A stretch of 64,000 nt of DNA, taken from Danio rerio. Lineage: Eukaryota; Chordata; Actinopteri; Cypriniformes; Danionidae. Made by a program: the position numbers and the translations under genes. Positions within the stretch are counted from its first letter, which is position 1. Every line of letters starts with the position of its first letter. The notes under the pieces were generated by a model, which saw nothing but the letters and a program-made list of their open reading frames with translations, did not search any database and was not told the origin of the DNA. The DNA is taken from positions 8,929,001 to 8,993,000 of the forward strand of contig NC_133194.1 of the NCBI RefSeq assembly GCF_049306965.1, in the 5' to 3' direction. This document shows, piece after piece, positions 33,501 to 47,300 of the stretch.

Positions 33501-36500
33501 GGGTGCCAGACGGTGCCTTGTCCCTGAGAAAGTAAGTCCTTTCTCAAAGGGATCTGCCATGGGAGGGCCGTCGCGAGGAGGGAAAGCTCTGATATCCAGG
33601 TCCGGTTGGGCCAGAGGGGCGCAACTAACAGAACCTGTTCCTCGTCCTCCCTGACCTTGCACAGTAACTGCGTGATCAGGCACACTGGGGGAAACGCATA
33701 CTTGCGTATGCCCCGAGGCCAGCTGTGGGCCAGTGCATCTGTGCCGAGAGAGCCCTCGGTCAGGGAATAAAACAACTGGCAATGAGCGTTCTCGGGGGAA
33801 GCAAACAGATCGATCTGGGCCTCCCCGAATCGCGCCCATATCAGCTGGACAGACTCGGGGTGGAGTCTCCATTCTCCAGAGTGAATCTGCTGCCGTGAAA
33901 GCACATCGTCTGCACGGTTGAGCATACCTGGGATGTGAATGGCGCGCAGCGACTTCAGCGGCGGGTGAATCCAGAGGAGCAGACGGTGGGCGAGCTGAGA
34001 CGTGCGGCGAGGGCGCATACCCCCCATGCGGTTGATATATGCTGCCGCCGCCGTACTATCCGTCCTGACCAGCACGTGTTGCTGCTCCAGCACCGGAGAA
34101 AAACGGCAGAGAACAAGGAACACTGCCAACAGCTCTAGGCGATTGATGTGCCAATGCAGCTGGGCACCTACCCACAGGCCCGCAGCTGCATGCCCGCGAC
34201 ACACGGCTCCCCAGCCTGTGCTGGAAGCATCTGTTGAGACAACAACATGACTGGACGCCTGTCCCAGAGGCACACCGGCCTGCAGGAACGAGGGGTCGTT
34301 CCAGGGGCTGAGGGTGCGGCGACACAGCGCAGTAACAGAGACTCGGTGTGTCCCCGCATGCCATGCACGTCTTGGAACTCGATCTTGAAGCCAGTGCTGA
34401 AGTGGTCTCATATGGAGCAATCCGAGCGGCGTGACAGCCGCAGCGGAAGCCATATGCCCCAGGAGCCTCTGAAAATATTTTAGTGGGACCACAAATTTGC
34501 TGTCGAGCTCCCTCAGACAGTTCAGCAGCAGGCGAGCGCGCTCTTAGGAGAGGCGCGCTACCATGGTGACCGAGTCCAGCTCCATTCCGAGAAAAGAGAC
34601 CCTCTGCACCGGGGCGAGTTTGCTCTTTTCCCAGTTGACCTGCAACCCCAATAGGCGGAGATGCCGGAGCACATCGTCTCTGTGCGCAGTCAATTGCTCC
34701 CGAGAGTGGGCTAAAATCAGCCAGTCGTCGAGATAATTGAGTACGCGGATGCCCGCGAGCCGCAGGGGCGCTAGGGCACCCTCCGCAAGTTTGGTGAAGA
34801 CCCGCGGAGACAGAGAGAGCCCGAAGGGGAGGACCTTGTACTGCCATGCTCAACCTTCGAACGCAAACCGCAGGAACTGACGTCTTTCAGGTCTATGGCT
34901 GCAAACCAATCCTGAGGGCGGACGCATCGGAGGATGCGCTTCTGCGTGAGCATTCTGAACGACAGCTTGTGAAGGCAGCGATTCAAAACGCGCAGATCTA
35001 GGATTGGCCGTGACCCACCGCTCTTTTTGGGTACGATGAAGTACGGGCTGTAAAACCCGCTCTCCATCTCGGCTGGAGGTACTGGCTCGATTGCACCCTT
35101 CGCCAGGAGGGCAGCAATGTCCTCTCGAAAGACAGGGGCGGACAGGGGATTGACCCTGGTAAAATACACGCCCGTGAACTTGGGAGGCCGTTTCGAGAAC
35201 TGTAGTCCGTAGCCGAGTCTGATCGTGCGTATGAGCCACCGCGAGGGACTGGCCTGCGCTAACCAGGCAGGCAGAGCCCTCGCTAGTGACGTCATCGCAG
35301 CAATCGTTGACGTACCCGCGAAGGGGCAACGCGGAGCGGGTGTGCTGATCCGGGGAGCGCGAGGGTCCCACAGAAGAGCTGGAGGAGAGCGATTCGCTCT
35401 GGCTCCGCACCCTGACTCCGGAGAGGGGGCTGGGAGAAGGGAGACCGTCCCCCCAGCGCCCGAGAGCCGCTGGCGAAGCATGCAGACCCTGCGAGCTGAG
35501 AGGCAGCGCGTCTCAGACTGGCAGGGCTTGAGCTGTCACATCCGGGGAAGGGGAAAAATGCTCTTTGTTCGAAACTTTGGTGGCACTGAAAAGTACCGTT
35601 GGAATATGGGCCATGCCCTCCAGCGGGGAAAGAGCAAGTCTCCTCTTCTCCGGATGGCCTGTCACAAGGACGCTTCGCGGTCCGTTTACCGGACTTAGCG
35701 GCGCCCAGGGCAGGAGGGGCTACCGGCTTTCGGCGAGGAGCAGCGGAGATGGATGGCTCGGCCAGGGATGGAGCGGGCTTACGGCCCCGCCGATAGATGA
35801 CATTGCCCATCGCATCCGACTGCTCCTTCACCGCCTTGAACTCCTGGGTGAATTCACCGACGGTGTCGCCAAACAGGCCAGCCTGGGATATGGGCGAGTC
35901 AAGAAAGCGAACTTTGTCAACATCGCGCATATCTGCCAGGTTTAGCCAGAGGTGGCGTTCCTGGACCACAAGTGTGGATATCGTCTTCCCCAGTGCGCAC
36001 GCGGCGGACTTAGTGGTCCGGAGAGCATAGTCGGTCGCCGTGCGCAGCTCGTGTAACAAGCCTGGGTTAGACCCACCCTCGTGCAGCTCAGCCAGCGCCT
36101 GCGCTTGCTAGCGCTGGTAGGTGGCCATCGCGTGCAAGGCGGAAGCTGCCTGGCCCGCAGCCTTGTAAGCTCTAACTCCGAGGGAGGCAGATAACCTACA
36201 GGCCTTGGACGGGAGACGGGACGGACCGCGCAAAGTGGTGGCGCCACGCGGACAAAGATTGACCGCAATGGCGCGCTCCACCTGTGGGATCGCCTCATAC
36301 CCCCTGGCAGCTCCACCATCCAGGGGGCTGAGGGCGGAGGCGGACGCAGTGCGGGCAGAGAAAGGTGCCCTCCAGGACTGCGTGAGCCTACTGTGCACTT
36401 CCGGGAAGAAGGGGACGAGAGGCTTCAAAGGCTTCGTCTTTTGGTCCTCTACGTAACACCCATCTAGTCGGTCTGGCCGCGGGGCTGGGGGATGAACCAT

Positions 36501-38278
36501 CTCCAACCCGACGGCCGAAGCAGCCCGAGAAAGCCCGGCCAACATGTCCGCTTCAGGATCCGTTTTGACGGCGCTCGCTTGCCCAGAGGGGGCGAGCGGG
36601 TCCGGATCATCGTCGGACAATGAAAGCCCACCCTCCGATGCCGCGGTGCATCGGATGCACCCTCCGATCTCCGGTGTCAGCGAGCGTGAGAGCTACCATC
36701 TGATTAGACGGATCACTCCTAGTACCCGAAGCTTGGATGGAGCGCTTGGAGGAGCGAGAGGTCCGCGAGCCCTTAGGCGGCGGATTATCTCTCGCTGGAG
36801 CCCTCAGATCTGCCCGAGCGCCTGCTGCAGAGCAGGAGGCGACTGGGGTGGCTCGCTCTCTTACGAAAGCTAACCACGATCTCAACTGCGCAACGGTCAT
36901 GGCATCGCAGTGACGACATGAACCGCCCCCGAGCACCACATTAACATGCTGGACCCCCAAACATGTAATGCAGTGATCGTGCCCATCATCCGGAGCCAGG
37001 AAACCCCCGCAACCAGAAACGCACAGTCGGAGCGCCATCCTAAAAAGGACGTGCTGCACGACTGTGTTGCTCTTTTAGGATGCTTTGTATCAATACGCAC
37101 CGCTCTTGGAGGACCGGACACCAAGAGACGCCAGGCAAGGGAGAAACCCAGCTCGACCGTCTGCCGCTGCGTGGACTCGCTCTGGACCGGGAGACACTCG
37201 TTCGCTCGAAGTGGCTGTAGATCAGCAGGAGGAACCCTCATGAACTCGATCAGAAAAGTCTCTGAAGCGAAAAGGATAGCGTTTGCTAGCACCAGGTGTG
37301 CTTATATGCTCAGTTAATTGGCGATGCAGCACACCTGCGCAAGCTTGCGCTGCCAATTCATTGCTTTCATTGGCCCGTTCAATACTCTTTCAGACGAGCG
37401 GCTTCTGAACCGAATCCTCCCATACGTGGATTTAGAACATCAAATCCACTTATAGTGCTGAAGTTCCCCCCGAAGGGGAACAAACAGTTACAGGTGAGTT
37501 TCTTGTACCTGCAAATATCAGGAGAAAACGATATATTTTTTAATTCATTGGAACATTTCATTTTCTTTAAACTGTTGAGTGTTCAATCAAAAAAAAAATA
37601 TTTCAAATAAAATGATCACGTTGTATTCAGTACAAAGTTGATGTGTTTTAATTCTCTGATTCAGGCACTAAAAGAAAGCGTGAATCGAGGGATTTAAATA
37701 TCAGTGCTAAATCAAATTCAGGCAAGTCATTTTTGTGTGTTTTTTATACCTACATTTATTATGAATGTGTGCATTTAGTTTATCAATCTCAAAATAATTT
37801 CTTATACTTTTATTCAACAGAGATGGCCATATTGAATATGGCAAAAAAAAAAATGAATGAAGTTAATGTTAGACTTCAGAACATCAGCAGCACAGACCGA
37901 ACGACAAATGAGTTGAAAAACACCATTTTGTAAGTACTTATAAATCACAATGTAAATTGTTCTGTATGCTCAATTGTAAAGTGGTGTTCAGTTACTTTTA
38001 TCTATATCATGATGTAGAGATGCCATTGCAAAAATTAATGAGATGGAGAAAGACAAAAGAAGAAAGGAAACTATTGGTGTTTTTGGAAAAACAGGAGAAG
38101 GAAAAAGCTCTTTATTAAATGCAGTGTTGGGATTAGAGGGTCTACTGCCATCTGGTAGTCTTGGTGCCTGTACAGCAGTTATTACTCAAGTGGAAGCAAA
38201 TCTGGAGGACTCTGAATACAAAGCTGAGATTGAGCTTATCTCTAAAGAGGTTTATCTATCTATCTATCTATCTATCTA

Positions 38279-38335
<57 letters not shown>

Positions 38336-41300
38336 AAAGTAAAGGAAGGTAATGCAGTATTTTGTGTTGTTTTGCAGGAATGGGAGAGGGAGATTGCTTC
38401 CAAAGATGAAAGAACTGATACAGATAATGAAAGGATCATTGCAGTGTATGGGGCTGATGCAGATAAGAAATCACTGGAAGAACTTAAAAAAGATGCCAAA
38501 TATGCTGAAATTGATCACTTTTTGTCCGCTGGGAAAAAAATTATTTCACATACTGAAGTAAGGGCTAAAATATGTACATATTTTAGATTAGCAAATATTT
38601 TTCTTATTATGCATTTATGTGTTTAGAAACTGTTGTCAGATTTAAAGACTGAAATGGTCTTTTTTTTGCACTAAAATGGTGTGGACCGTTCTAAACACAG
38701 TATCTTGCGGCTATGTATTTATACATCTCTTTTAGATGTTATTCTTTAAGGCAACACCATATTTTGATAGTACCCCTGCTGACCATAATATACTTTAAAT
38801 ACTTATGGTTAGGCCTAATTCCAATTCTATTTTTGTACCCCATACCCCTTGGCCCTTGAAACAGAGTTTGAAGGGGAAGGGCTTCAAAGTTTACATCTAA
38901 GAAATGGGAGAGCACTACAACCCTCGCATTTCACCATATGACATCACGATCACTTGCTTCATATGAAATTGACAACGATGATTGCTGAGGGTATTCCAGT
39001 TGTGTTATTTTTTATATCTAGCTTCAGGAGGCACTGAAGGCATATTTCATGTTATCATAATGTTATAATGTGGCAATAAGATCTTAACTGTACTGTGCAT
39101 TTACACCGTGGCCATATTCATCTATATAAACACACATAAACAACATTAACATTATATCAGACACTGTAAAAAGCTAATTCTCAGCTGCTAGACTTTTCTA
39201 ACAGGGTATTCCAGTGTCATCAATTGACAGAATGCTATGGGAGAATTATACAGAAGTTTTTATTATGAATAATAGATAGAGAAATTTAGCTAGAATTTTT
39301 TTAAAAGCATGACGGTAAAACACAAATGTGGTTATGAATGTATTAAAACATGCTTGTTTATTGTAAAAAATCGTAATAATGACAAAAATACTAATGTGTG
39401 CATCTCCTTACTTCCATATACAGCCATGGTGCTGTTATAGATGGTGTATTCTGGGAAATTTTATTACCCCTTGGCAGGGCTGGACTGGGGCAAAAAATCG
39501 GCCCTGGCATTTTGGGCCAAAGCGGCCCACTAAATTCAATCAAAATGCTATCTATCTATGCACGTCCAATATTTTTATCAACTCATATTCTATAAAACAC
39601 AAAAGCTATATATATGAAATAAATGAATAAATACAAACTTTAATTACAATTTAATTTTTGTATACTGTCCATAAAGATATTTGTTGATTTCTAAAAAATA
39701 CACTATTCATTCATTTATTTTTCTTAGCATAAGTCCCTTATTTATCAGGGGTTGCCGCAGTGGAATGAACTGCCAACTATTCCAGCATGTTTTATGCAGC
39801 AGATGCCTTTCCAGCCACAACCCAATATTGGAAATCACCCATACACACTCATTCACACACACTCATACACTACAGCCAATTTAGCTTATTCAATACACTA
39901 TTCACTCAGCCTATATTCAATAATAAACACAAAAAAACTGCCTGCTAATGCATGGCTAAATCTTTAAAGGGAACAGTGTACTTTATAACCACATTCACCT
40001 CATCCTGCTTGCTGTTTCACTATCTAAACAATGAAAACCTAATATAAGTCAAATTTGTTTAATTTTGATATTATGATTAACACACACCAAACAGCCTCGT
40101 GTAGCTGCATATTTATATGAGCATCATCTTCACTCTGCATATTTATAACAAAACAGGGCTTAAATATAACTGCCTCCTTTCATTTCCATTGAAAAGAATG
40201 AACTTCACCCCATCTCTTTTGCAGAATATCAGTTTTAATAATCTATAATGGCCATTATAACAGTATAACGTACATTAAATTTATATGATAAAGGTAAGCA
40301 ATCAGTCAATGTGCAGAATCAGTGTATGTTACATAAATTAATATATTAGCTTATCTTTGCACTCAGCCAAAACGGTTAACTGAGAACAAGTGATTCAAAA
40401 GACATAAGAGTTGTTAGATAGAGACAACAAGATGAATTCAATATCACGTTTAACAACTATGCTGAGATGAGATCATCCAGCAGATGAACTGTCTGACATG
40501 CACTACTCTCACCTGGGGTTTATGCTCACCCGCTGAACTACTGGCTGAAGGTCTTGGCAGTGTGTGTGTGGTCACGTGATTTGCGCTTTTAGCCGTGTGC
40601 TAGAATAAACAAGGAACTTTTTTAGAATCGCTAAATGAAACGCCGGTGTATTTCTAGCGATTTCTCTGCGCCTCCCTTGCGTTTCTTCTCTCGGACTCTC
40701 GACTATTTTGACAAATACACACAGACGACGCACGCTCACACGGAGTCCAAAATAGGAGTTTGTGATTGGGCCAGCCCCATGTCAGTAAAGAAAAGAACCA
40801 ATGGGCTGCAGAGTGTCACATGGGCCGGCCCGGTCTGTCTGTCCGGGAAAAAAAGCATCTACTTTCAGAGAGTCACAGAGATCACAGCAGCGTCAATTAG
40901 TAAGGCAGAAAAAAACGATAGGCTGCTAAGCCTTTTATGGGCCGATCAGATCATAAGACGATGATCAGCCCGGCCCAAAAAGTACGTCGGCCCACCGGGA
41001 AAGTGCCCGGTTTGCCAGATGGCCAGTCCGCCCCTGCCCCTTGGTTTCGAGTGCTGTCCTGAAAAATCTCTGTTTCAAGGGCTATCTAGCCCTACCCCTT
41101 AACCCTACGTCTTAAAGCTAAGACCCTAAGGGTAAGGGGAAGAGCTAAGTGGTAGAATTGGTATTGGTCCTTACTCTTATCTGTGTAGTGTATGTAGATT
41201 GTTTTGTAAATGTTCCAAAGGCAATTATTACAAAATTTACAACATGTGAACATATAATAAACTTTTGGCCAGCAAAATTTTACAAGAATTTGGCAAGGGG

Positions 41301-44300
41301 ATCAGGGTTTTGCCCCCACTCTTTACGAGACATGCCATGGGATTTTTAATCACCACAGAGTCAGAACCTCGCTTTAAAGGGCCATGAAACCCCCTCGTTT
41401 CAGCAGGGTGTTTTCACACCTCTAGTTTGGAAAAAGTCAGAAAAGTGGGCGTGTCCAGCTCTGTTTAGGGGGGAGTGTCGGAGGAACTAAAGTGGGAGGG
41501 TGTGGGAGTGTCTATTTGGGCACGCGCGAGTTTCAGTCAAAATACACACAGGAGAAAGTGATGGTGTTTAACCTACATGGACATCTGTAGTCGAATTATT
41601 TGCCAAATTATTAAATGGTGGACTTTAACTGCAGTTTGGCTCTTTCATTCAGGGAATTCATTCATGCCCCTCGCGACAAACGAGATATTTGATTCGAGGA
41701 ACTGCTCTAAGCGTGTATTTTTCATGCAATGTTTGATACCGCACGGCGAATGAGAGAAAAAAAAAAAACTCCGCATTTCCCAGAAACTTAGATGCACACG
41801 GCAGGTAGCGTCAGAAAGCCGCGTGTGTTATTCCGGTCACAAAATGCGGTGCTATGTTTGCACTTAGTGCAATAGTTAACTTAATTCGATACGAACAAAC
41901 TAAATAAACAAAGAGCACTGGTCGCTCACTTACCAAATCTGTAGAGACAGGACAATCACCAATAACTAGAGCCGCGTCTTTATGAAGAGAATACTACAAG
42001 CGAATCCGGATTTCAGCGTTTGCAGATGAGAACAGCTCTCAGGTAAACAATGTTCCTCCTTAGACACGTAAGTTATTGTTGTCGAGCGTCGCGTACACTG
42101 TTAATCCACACGTGATCCAGATGAGCTCTCACAGAGAGAAAATGAAAACGAAACTTAACTGCAGCAAACTATAAAAGCAACACTTCACGCTTGTTTTGCC
42201 AACACAACGTGGCGTCTCTGTGGTGTAAACACGGTGACACTTATGAATATTAATGAAGTTGCACAATAGAGCGCGCTGATTGGTTTGAACCAAGCCTTAC
42301 TCATGCATTAATGCATCACACTGTAAGACGTAATAAGACACACTCTGGCACAGACGTCCAGTCTGCACGCTGGAATACAACGCTATTATGTCATGACCGT
42401 GACGCAGCTTCAAAAATTCGTTTCAAACAGGAAGTACGAATTTGCTTGAAATAACGCAAAAACAACCAATTTACACTTTTTAGTGAAATATAGGTGTCCT
42501 AATAGTGTTTTTAGCAGTGTGGGACACATATACGACTGTCAACAGCTCAAAAAATGTTTTTGGTGTTTCGTGACCCTTTAATATCTCATCTGAATGATGG
42601 TGATCACAGACTGTATATAGCGTCCCCTTGACTATACTGGGGCATCAAGACTCAGACCACATTTGGAGTGACCCCTGCTGGCCTCACTAACAGCATTTCC
42701 AACAGCAACCTTGTCTGTATGTAGTAGTTAATGCCTTGTTCACACTACTTGATTTTAAGACCACATAACATCCAAAGACTTGAGGTACACAGATATCTCT
42801 TCCACCTTTGCTGCTTTGCCACTGCAGAGCTTGCAAACTTCCTCAGTGAAACTTGCCTCAGATTGAAACATGATCAGTATATGAATCAACACCTCCAAGT
42901 CCGAGGCCTTTTTGCTCCACTGGGAAAAGGTGGCTTGCTTTTTCTAGGTCGGAGGAAAGTCCTTACCCAGATGGATGAGTTCAACTATCATGGGTTTTTG
43001 TTTACGAGTGAGGGAAGGGTGGAACATGGGATTAACAGGCGGATCTGTGAAACAACAGCAGTAATGTGGTCAATGTATTGGTCCGTTGTGGTAAAAAGGA
43101 GCTAAGCCGAAAGGCAAAGCTCTCAATTTACCGGTCAATCTACCTTCCTACTCTCACCTATGGTCTTGAGTTTTTGGGTGATGAGCAGAAGGACAAGATC
43201 TAGGATACAAGCGGCCGACATGACTTTCCTTCACAGGATGTCAGGGCACACCCTTATGGATAGAGTGAGTAGCTCAGACAGGAGGAACTCTGATTAGAGC
43301 CGCTGCTCCTCCACCTCCAACTAGGGAGGTGTTTCAGGTTTTTCCCCATTGGGAGGCGGCCCTGGAAAAGACCCAGGACATGCTGGAGGGACTATGTCTC
43401 TCTACTTGCCTGGGAATGGCTTAGGATCCCCATGAAGGAGCTTGAGGAAGTTTCTGGCGAGAGGGAGGTCTGGGGTTCTCCTGAGACTGCTGCCCACGTG
43501 ACCTGGCCCCGGATAAGTGGAAGAAAATGAATGAATGAGTGAATGAATGAATGTTTTAATAATTACCTAAGAACATTTAAATGTCAATCTACAAATATTA
43601 TCCAGATGAGAGTAAGCAGATATGAACTTGTAAAGCAGGTCTGCAGACTATAGGGGCACCATCAAAATAATATTTTATAAATTTCTTTTCATTCTTTACA
43701 AAATAGACTAAAATATCACAAAGTATTGTAAAATATGATTATACTATTATTATACTATAAAATCCGAAATCGTATCTGATGTATTTCTGAACTTTTATCT
43801 GAATAAAAAGCACATTTTTAATTTTTTACAACAGGTCTTTGACTTTCTCCATGATGTTAAACGTAACATTGAGCAAAGTGAGTATAATCCTGGTGGCTGG
43901 TACTGGCCTCTTGTGAAGAGTGTGACCATCAAGATTCCAGATCGTCAAGAGCTTCTGGAACACATTGTGCTGTTTGATGTTCCTGGCACTGGAGACTGCA
44001 ACAAGATACGAAATGATCTGTGGAAATCAGTAAGTACTACACTACCAAATATCCTAAATATAAAGATTATTTTGTGATTTACTTACCATATTGTAATTTC
44101 AAACTATTATAACTTTTCATCTGTTTCATTTGCTGTGAATGCAGAAAATTCACCTCAGTTGTGTCTGCCGCTTAAATTCTAATGTTTCATTTGAGTGGAA
44201 AATTCACTTGAGGTAAAAAAGTCCAGTGTATAAATCTGTGACATGGTGCTCCATGAGTGGTGTGAACAAAGCATTACACTGTAAACTGCTCAGCTGGGTT

Positions 44301-47300
44301 CTCCATCATATTTCAAACATTTGTATTGTTTCCAAATTAAAAACCACTTCATGTGCATTTTTTAACTCTGAATTTGATTTAACGCTGTTTTATTTTGGAG
44401 GCTGTTACTGTCCTGTTGAGGTTACATTTTAGACACACTCACATACATTGAGGCCGGGGTGCGTTCAACATAAGTGTGTAATGTAGAGCAATAACACTGG
44501 TGTTTCATTCAGTTTTTATTTTTCTAATTCCACAGAAAGTGAGAGAGTGCTCTTCTGTGTGGATTGTAAATGGTATCAATCGAGCAATTAGTAGCATAGA
44601 GCCCTGGAGCATAATGGAGCACTGCATGCAAGACTTGGGACCAGGAGGACAGTGCAAAACAATAAACTTCATCTGTACCAGGACTGATGACATTAATATA
44701 AAAGAATATCAAAGGTAAGAATATAGAAATATTTGTCAATGTTCTACATATCTACATTATTAAATCACATTTATTCATGTATTTTATTTTTATCATAGAT
44801 CTGCACGGCCCTCTGGAGACCAATTTACTTCAGGCAAGGTCTGGTACATTTACAAGCAAAAATTAAATGCATTTTTCGGGTTTATTCTCGAGCAGCTGTG
44901 ATCAAGTGATCAAGTGTAGTCTAGGGACTTCATGCTTAGCCACCTCAGACAGTTAGAACAAGAGTCAACTCAGAGAAGAACAAGATTCTGCCCAAGCAGA
45001 GCATCTCTTTTTACAGTGCTGCTTGAAATTATGCAAATCCCTAGCAGATTCAATGAAAATGTGAATATCACAAGACAGAAAATAGCTTAGTTTATTAGCA
45101 TAAACCGCTGCAAAAGTTACATTTTTTAATATTGTTTTTGTTTACCTCGATGATGTACATCGAGGAATGTAATATACCGAATTACATTTAAAATTTGTGT
45201 TATTTGATTACAGTTACTAAAGTCAAAGTAATTGCATCACTTATGTTACAAATATAATTTTAAGAAGAAAAAGAAAAGCTTCTTTTAAATCAGGTTTTAC
45301 GCTCCAACGTCAGTTAATGAGCATGCAGTTTTAAATTGCTGGAAAATGTGAGCTCTTAACTACTTTTGACTGCTTTTAACTTGACCAGCAACTTATTTAA
45401 GCACTTGAACAGAAAGCATTCCATGACAATACTCGTCACTAAAAAACTCTTTTCAATATGTCAAGCTGCTGTGATCAACCCATTGTAATGTTTTTCAGTG
45501 AATATTAAATTACTGAAAGCGCTGCAGTTTATTTTGTATTTAGGTATATTTGATTTGTTTTAAAAGTAACTTCAAAGTAAAGTAATTAATGTAACCAGAT
45601 TACAATTTTCCAGTAGTAGTCAGTAAGTTGTAATCTATTACTTTTTAAAGTAACTTACCCAACACAGTACCTGCTGTATGTCCTTTGTAGTGGCCATTGT
45701 ATTGGCTTTCATACTGTTCTGAGGAAACTGGTCTCCACTGTAAAAGCCCTAATTTTGAATGAGATCAAGAGTTACATAACAGAAATATAAATGACTTACT
45801 AGAAATGGATTGCTCTATAGAAATGCTAGTTGCCTCATGGGCTATAATTTACAATGACAATTAGTTTATATTAAAGAAGCTTAATTTGTGTATTAAATTA
45901 ACATTCACATTAAGTTACATTAAAGTTAAAATTAAGTTAACTGTCACTGTGTATTATTACATTATTAATATATAACTATTATTTTTTTATTTTTCAGAAT
46001 CTGAAAACAGCATGCATACATCATAGGAACAAGACTGCAAAGGATTCCGTGAAAAACAAGTTTGAAACCATGGTATAATTGTGAAACGGAAAATTATTAT
46101 TGTTAATGTAATTCTTATTCTTATACTTATCCTTGTTCGTACTCAGAAATCAAAAGACTTCAGAAGATTCACCGCTGATGTTTTTACTGTCAGCTCTAAG
46201 GCATACTTTGATGCAGATCTTCAGATGGATCAAAATGAAACTGGTAAAAATTAAGTGAACCTGGAAAACAAACGTTTTATTTATATGTCTGTTCATTCTC
46301 TTTTCATTGAGTCATTGAAATCTGAATATTCTTGTAATCATCTGTAGAGATCCCAAAACTGCAGGACCTTCTCAAGAACACCAACAAGAGCATCAGGAGG
46401 GAACTGACCAGAGATTATGTCAATCAAGCAAAGGGAGTTTTGTTCTTCATCCAAAGTATCAAACTGGATACAAATGAAGGAATGGTACAGAATTGCTGAT
46501 TGATCATTTACAGATGTCTGCTTACATCAGTTAGTTCGTTCAGTAATTCACTGCTGTGTTTCTTTGTGTTTTATAGGCAAAGCTTAAAGCCACAGTTTGT
46601 AAAGATTACTATGAGAGCCTTGAAAAAGCACTGAAGGAACTGAACAGTCAGTTTAATTCACATTATAAGATCATAGAGCAATGTTTCTCAAAAGGAGTGG
46701 AGAAATCAGTGGAACAGTGTGTCAGTACCACAAAGCCTGTGATTGCATCTGTAAGTGTGATTCTGTTCAGTGAAATATATGAAAGACAGAGGTGTAATGA
46801 TACATTGGAATATTGGGAAGCATAAAATGTGCTTATGCTTGTCACTGATGTAAACAAAATGATTTGCCATGTCTCTGTACATTGCTGTATTCATCTTTCC
46901 CTCTATACAGTCTAGTCATGCAGATAATGGAGGCCACTGTGCTCATTGGAACTTTCATAGCAGCAAAATTTTCTCTGTAACCTCCCCCAGCCTTGTGCCT
47001 CGAGACAATCCTGTCTCAGAGGTCTACAGACAATTCCTTTGTCTTCATGTTTGGTTTGTGCTTTGACATGCACTGTCAACCCTGGGACCTTATATAGACA
47101 GGTTTTTTTAATTTACCACATGTGAACTCCAATTAAGTTGCCGAAACATCTCAAGAATGATCAGTGGAAGGAAACAGAATGTCTTGATTTGGTTGCAGAT
47201 GTCTTCTGCATTGTCCTCTATCTGTCGGATAACAGTACTTACATTTTTACAAAGTATTTATGTATTTATAAATAACATTTAAATGAAATAGGCTTTTTTT

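Larger units (their letters stand above)
38812..41170. mobile_element. Harbinger-like element with nested hAT, copy B only
   Basis: The ends GGCCTAATTCCAATTCTA / TAGAATTGGTATTGGTCC are inverted with mismatches, and TTA lies outside both (38809-38811 and 41171-41173). Copy A has the empty site near 4165. About 800 bp is its own sequence; the rest is the nested hAT at 39475-41036. Confidence 0.75.

Noticed and set aside
32349-36873. Many plus-strand frames of 60-157 residues
   Set aside because: Antisense shadows of the minus-strand coding region of the DIRS1-like element.
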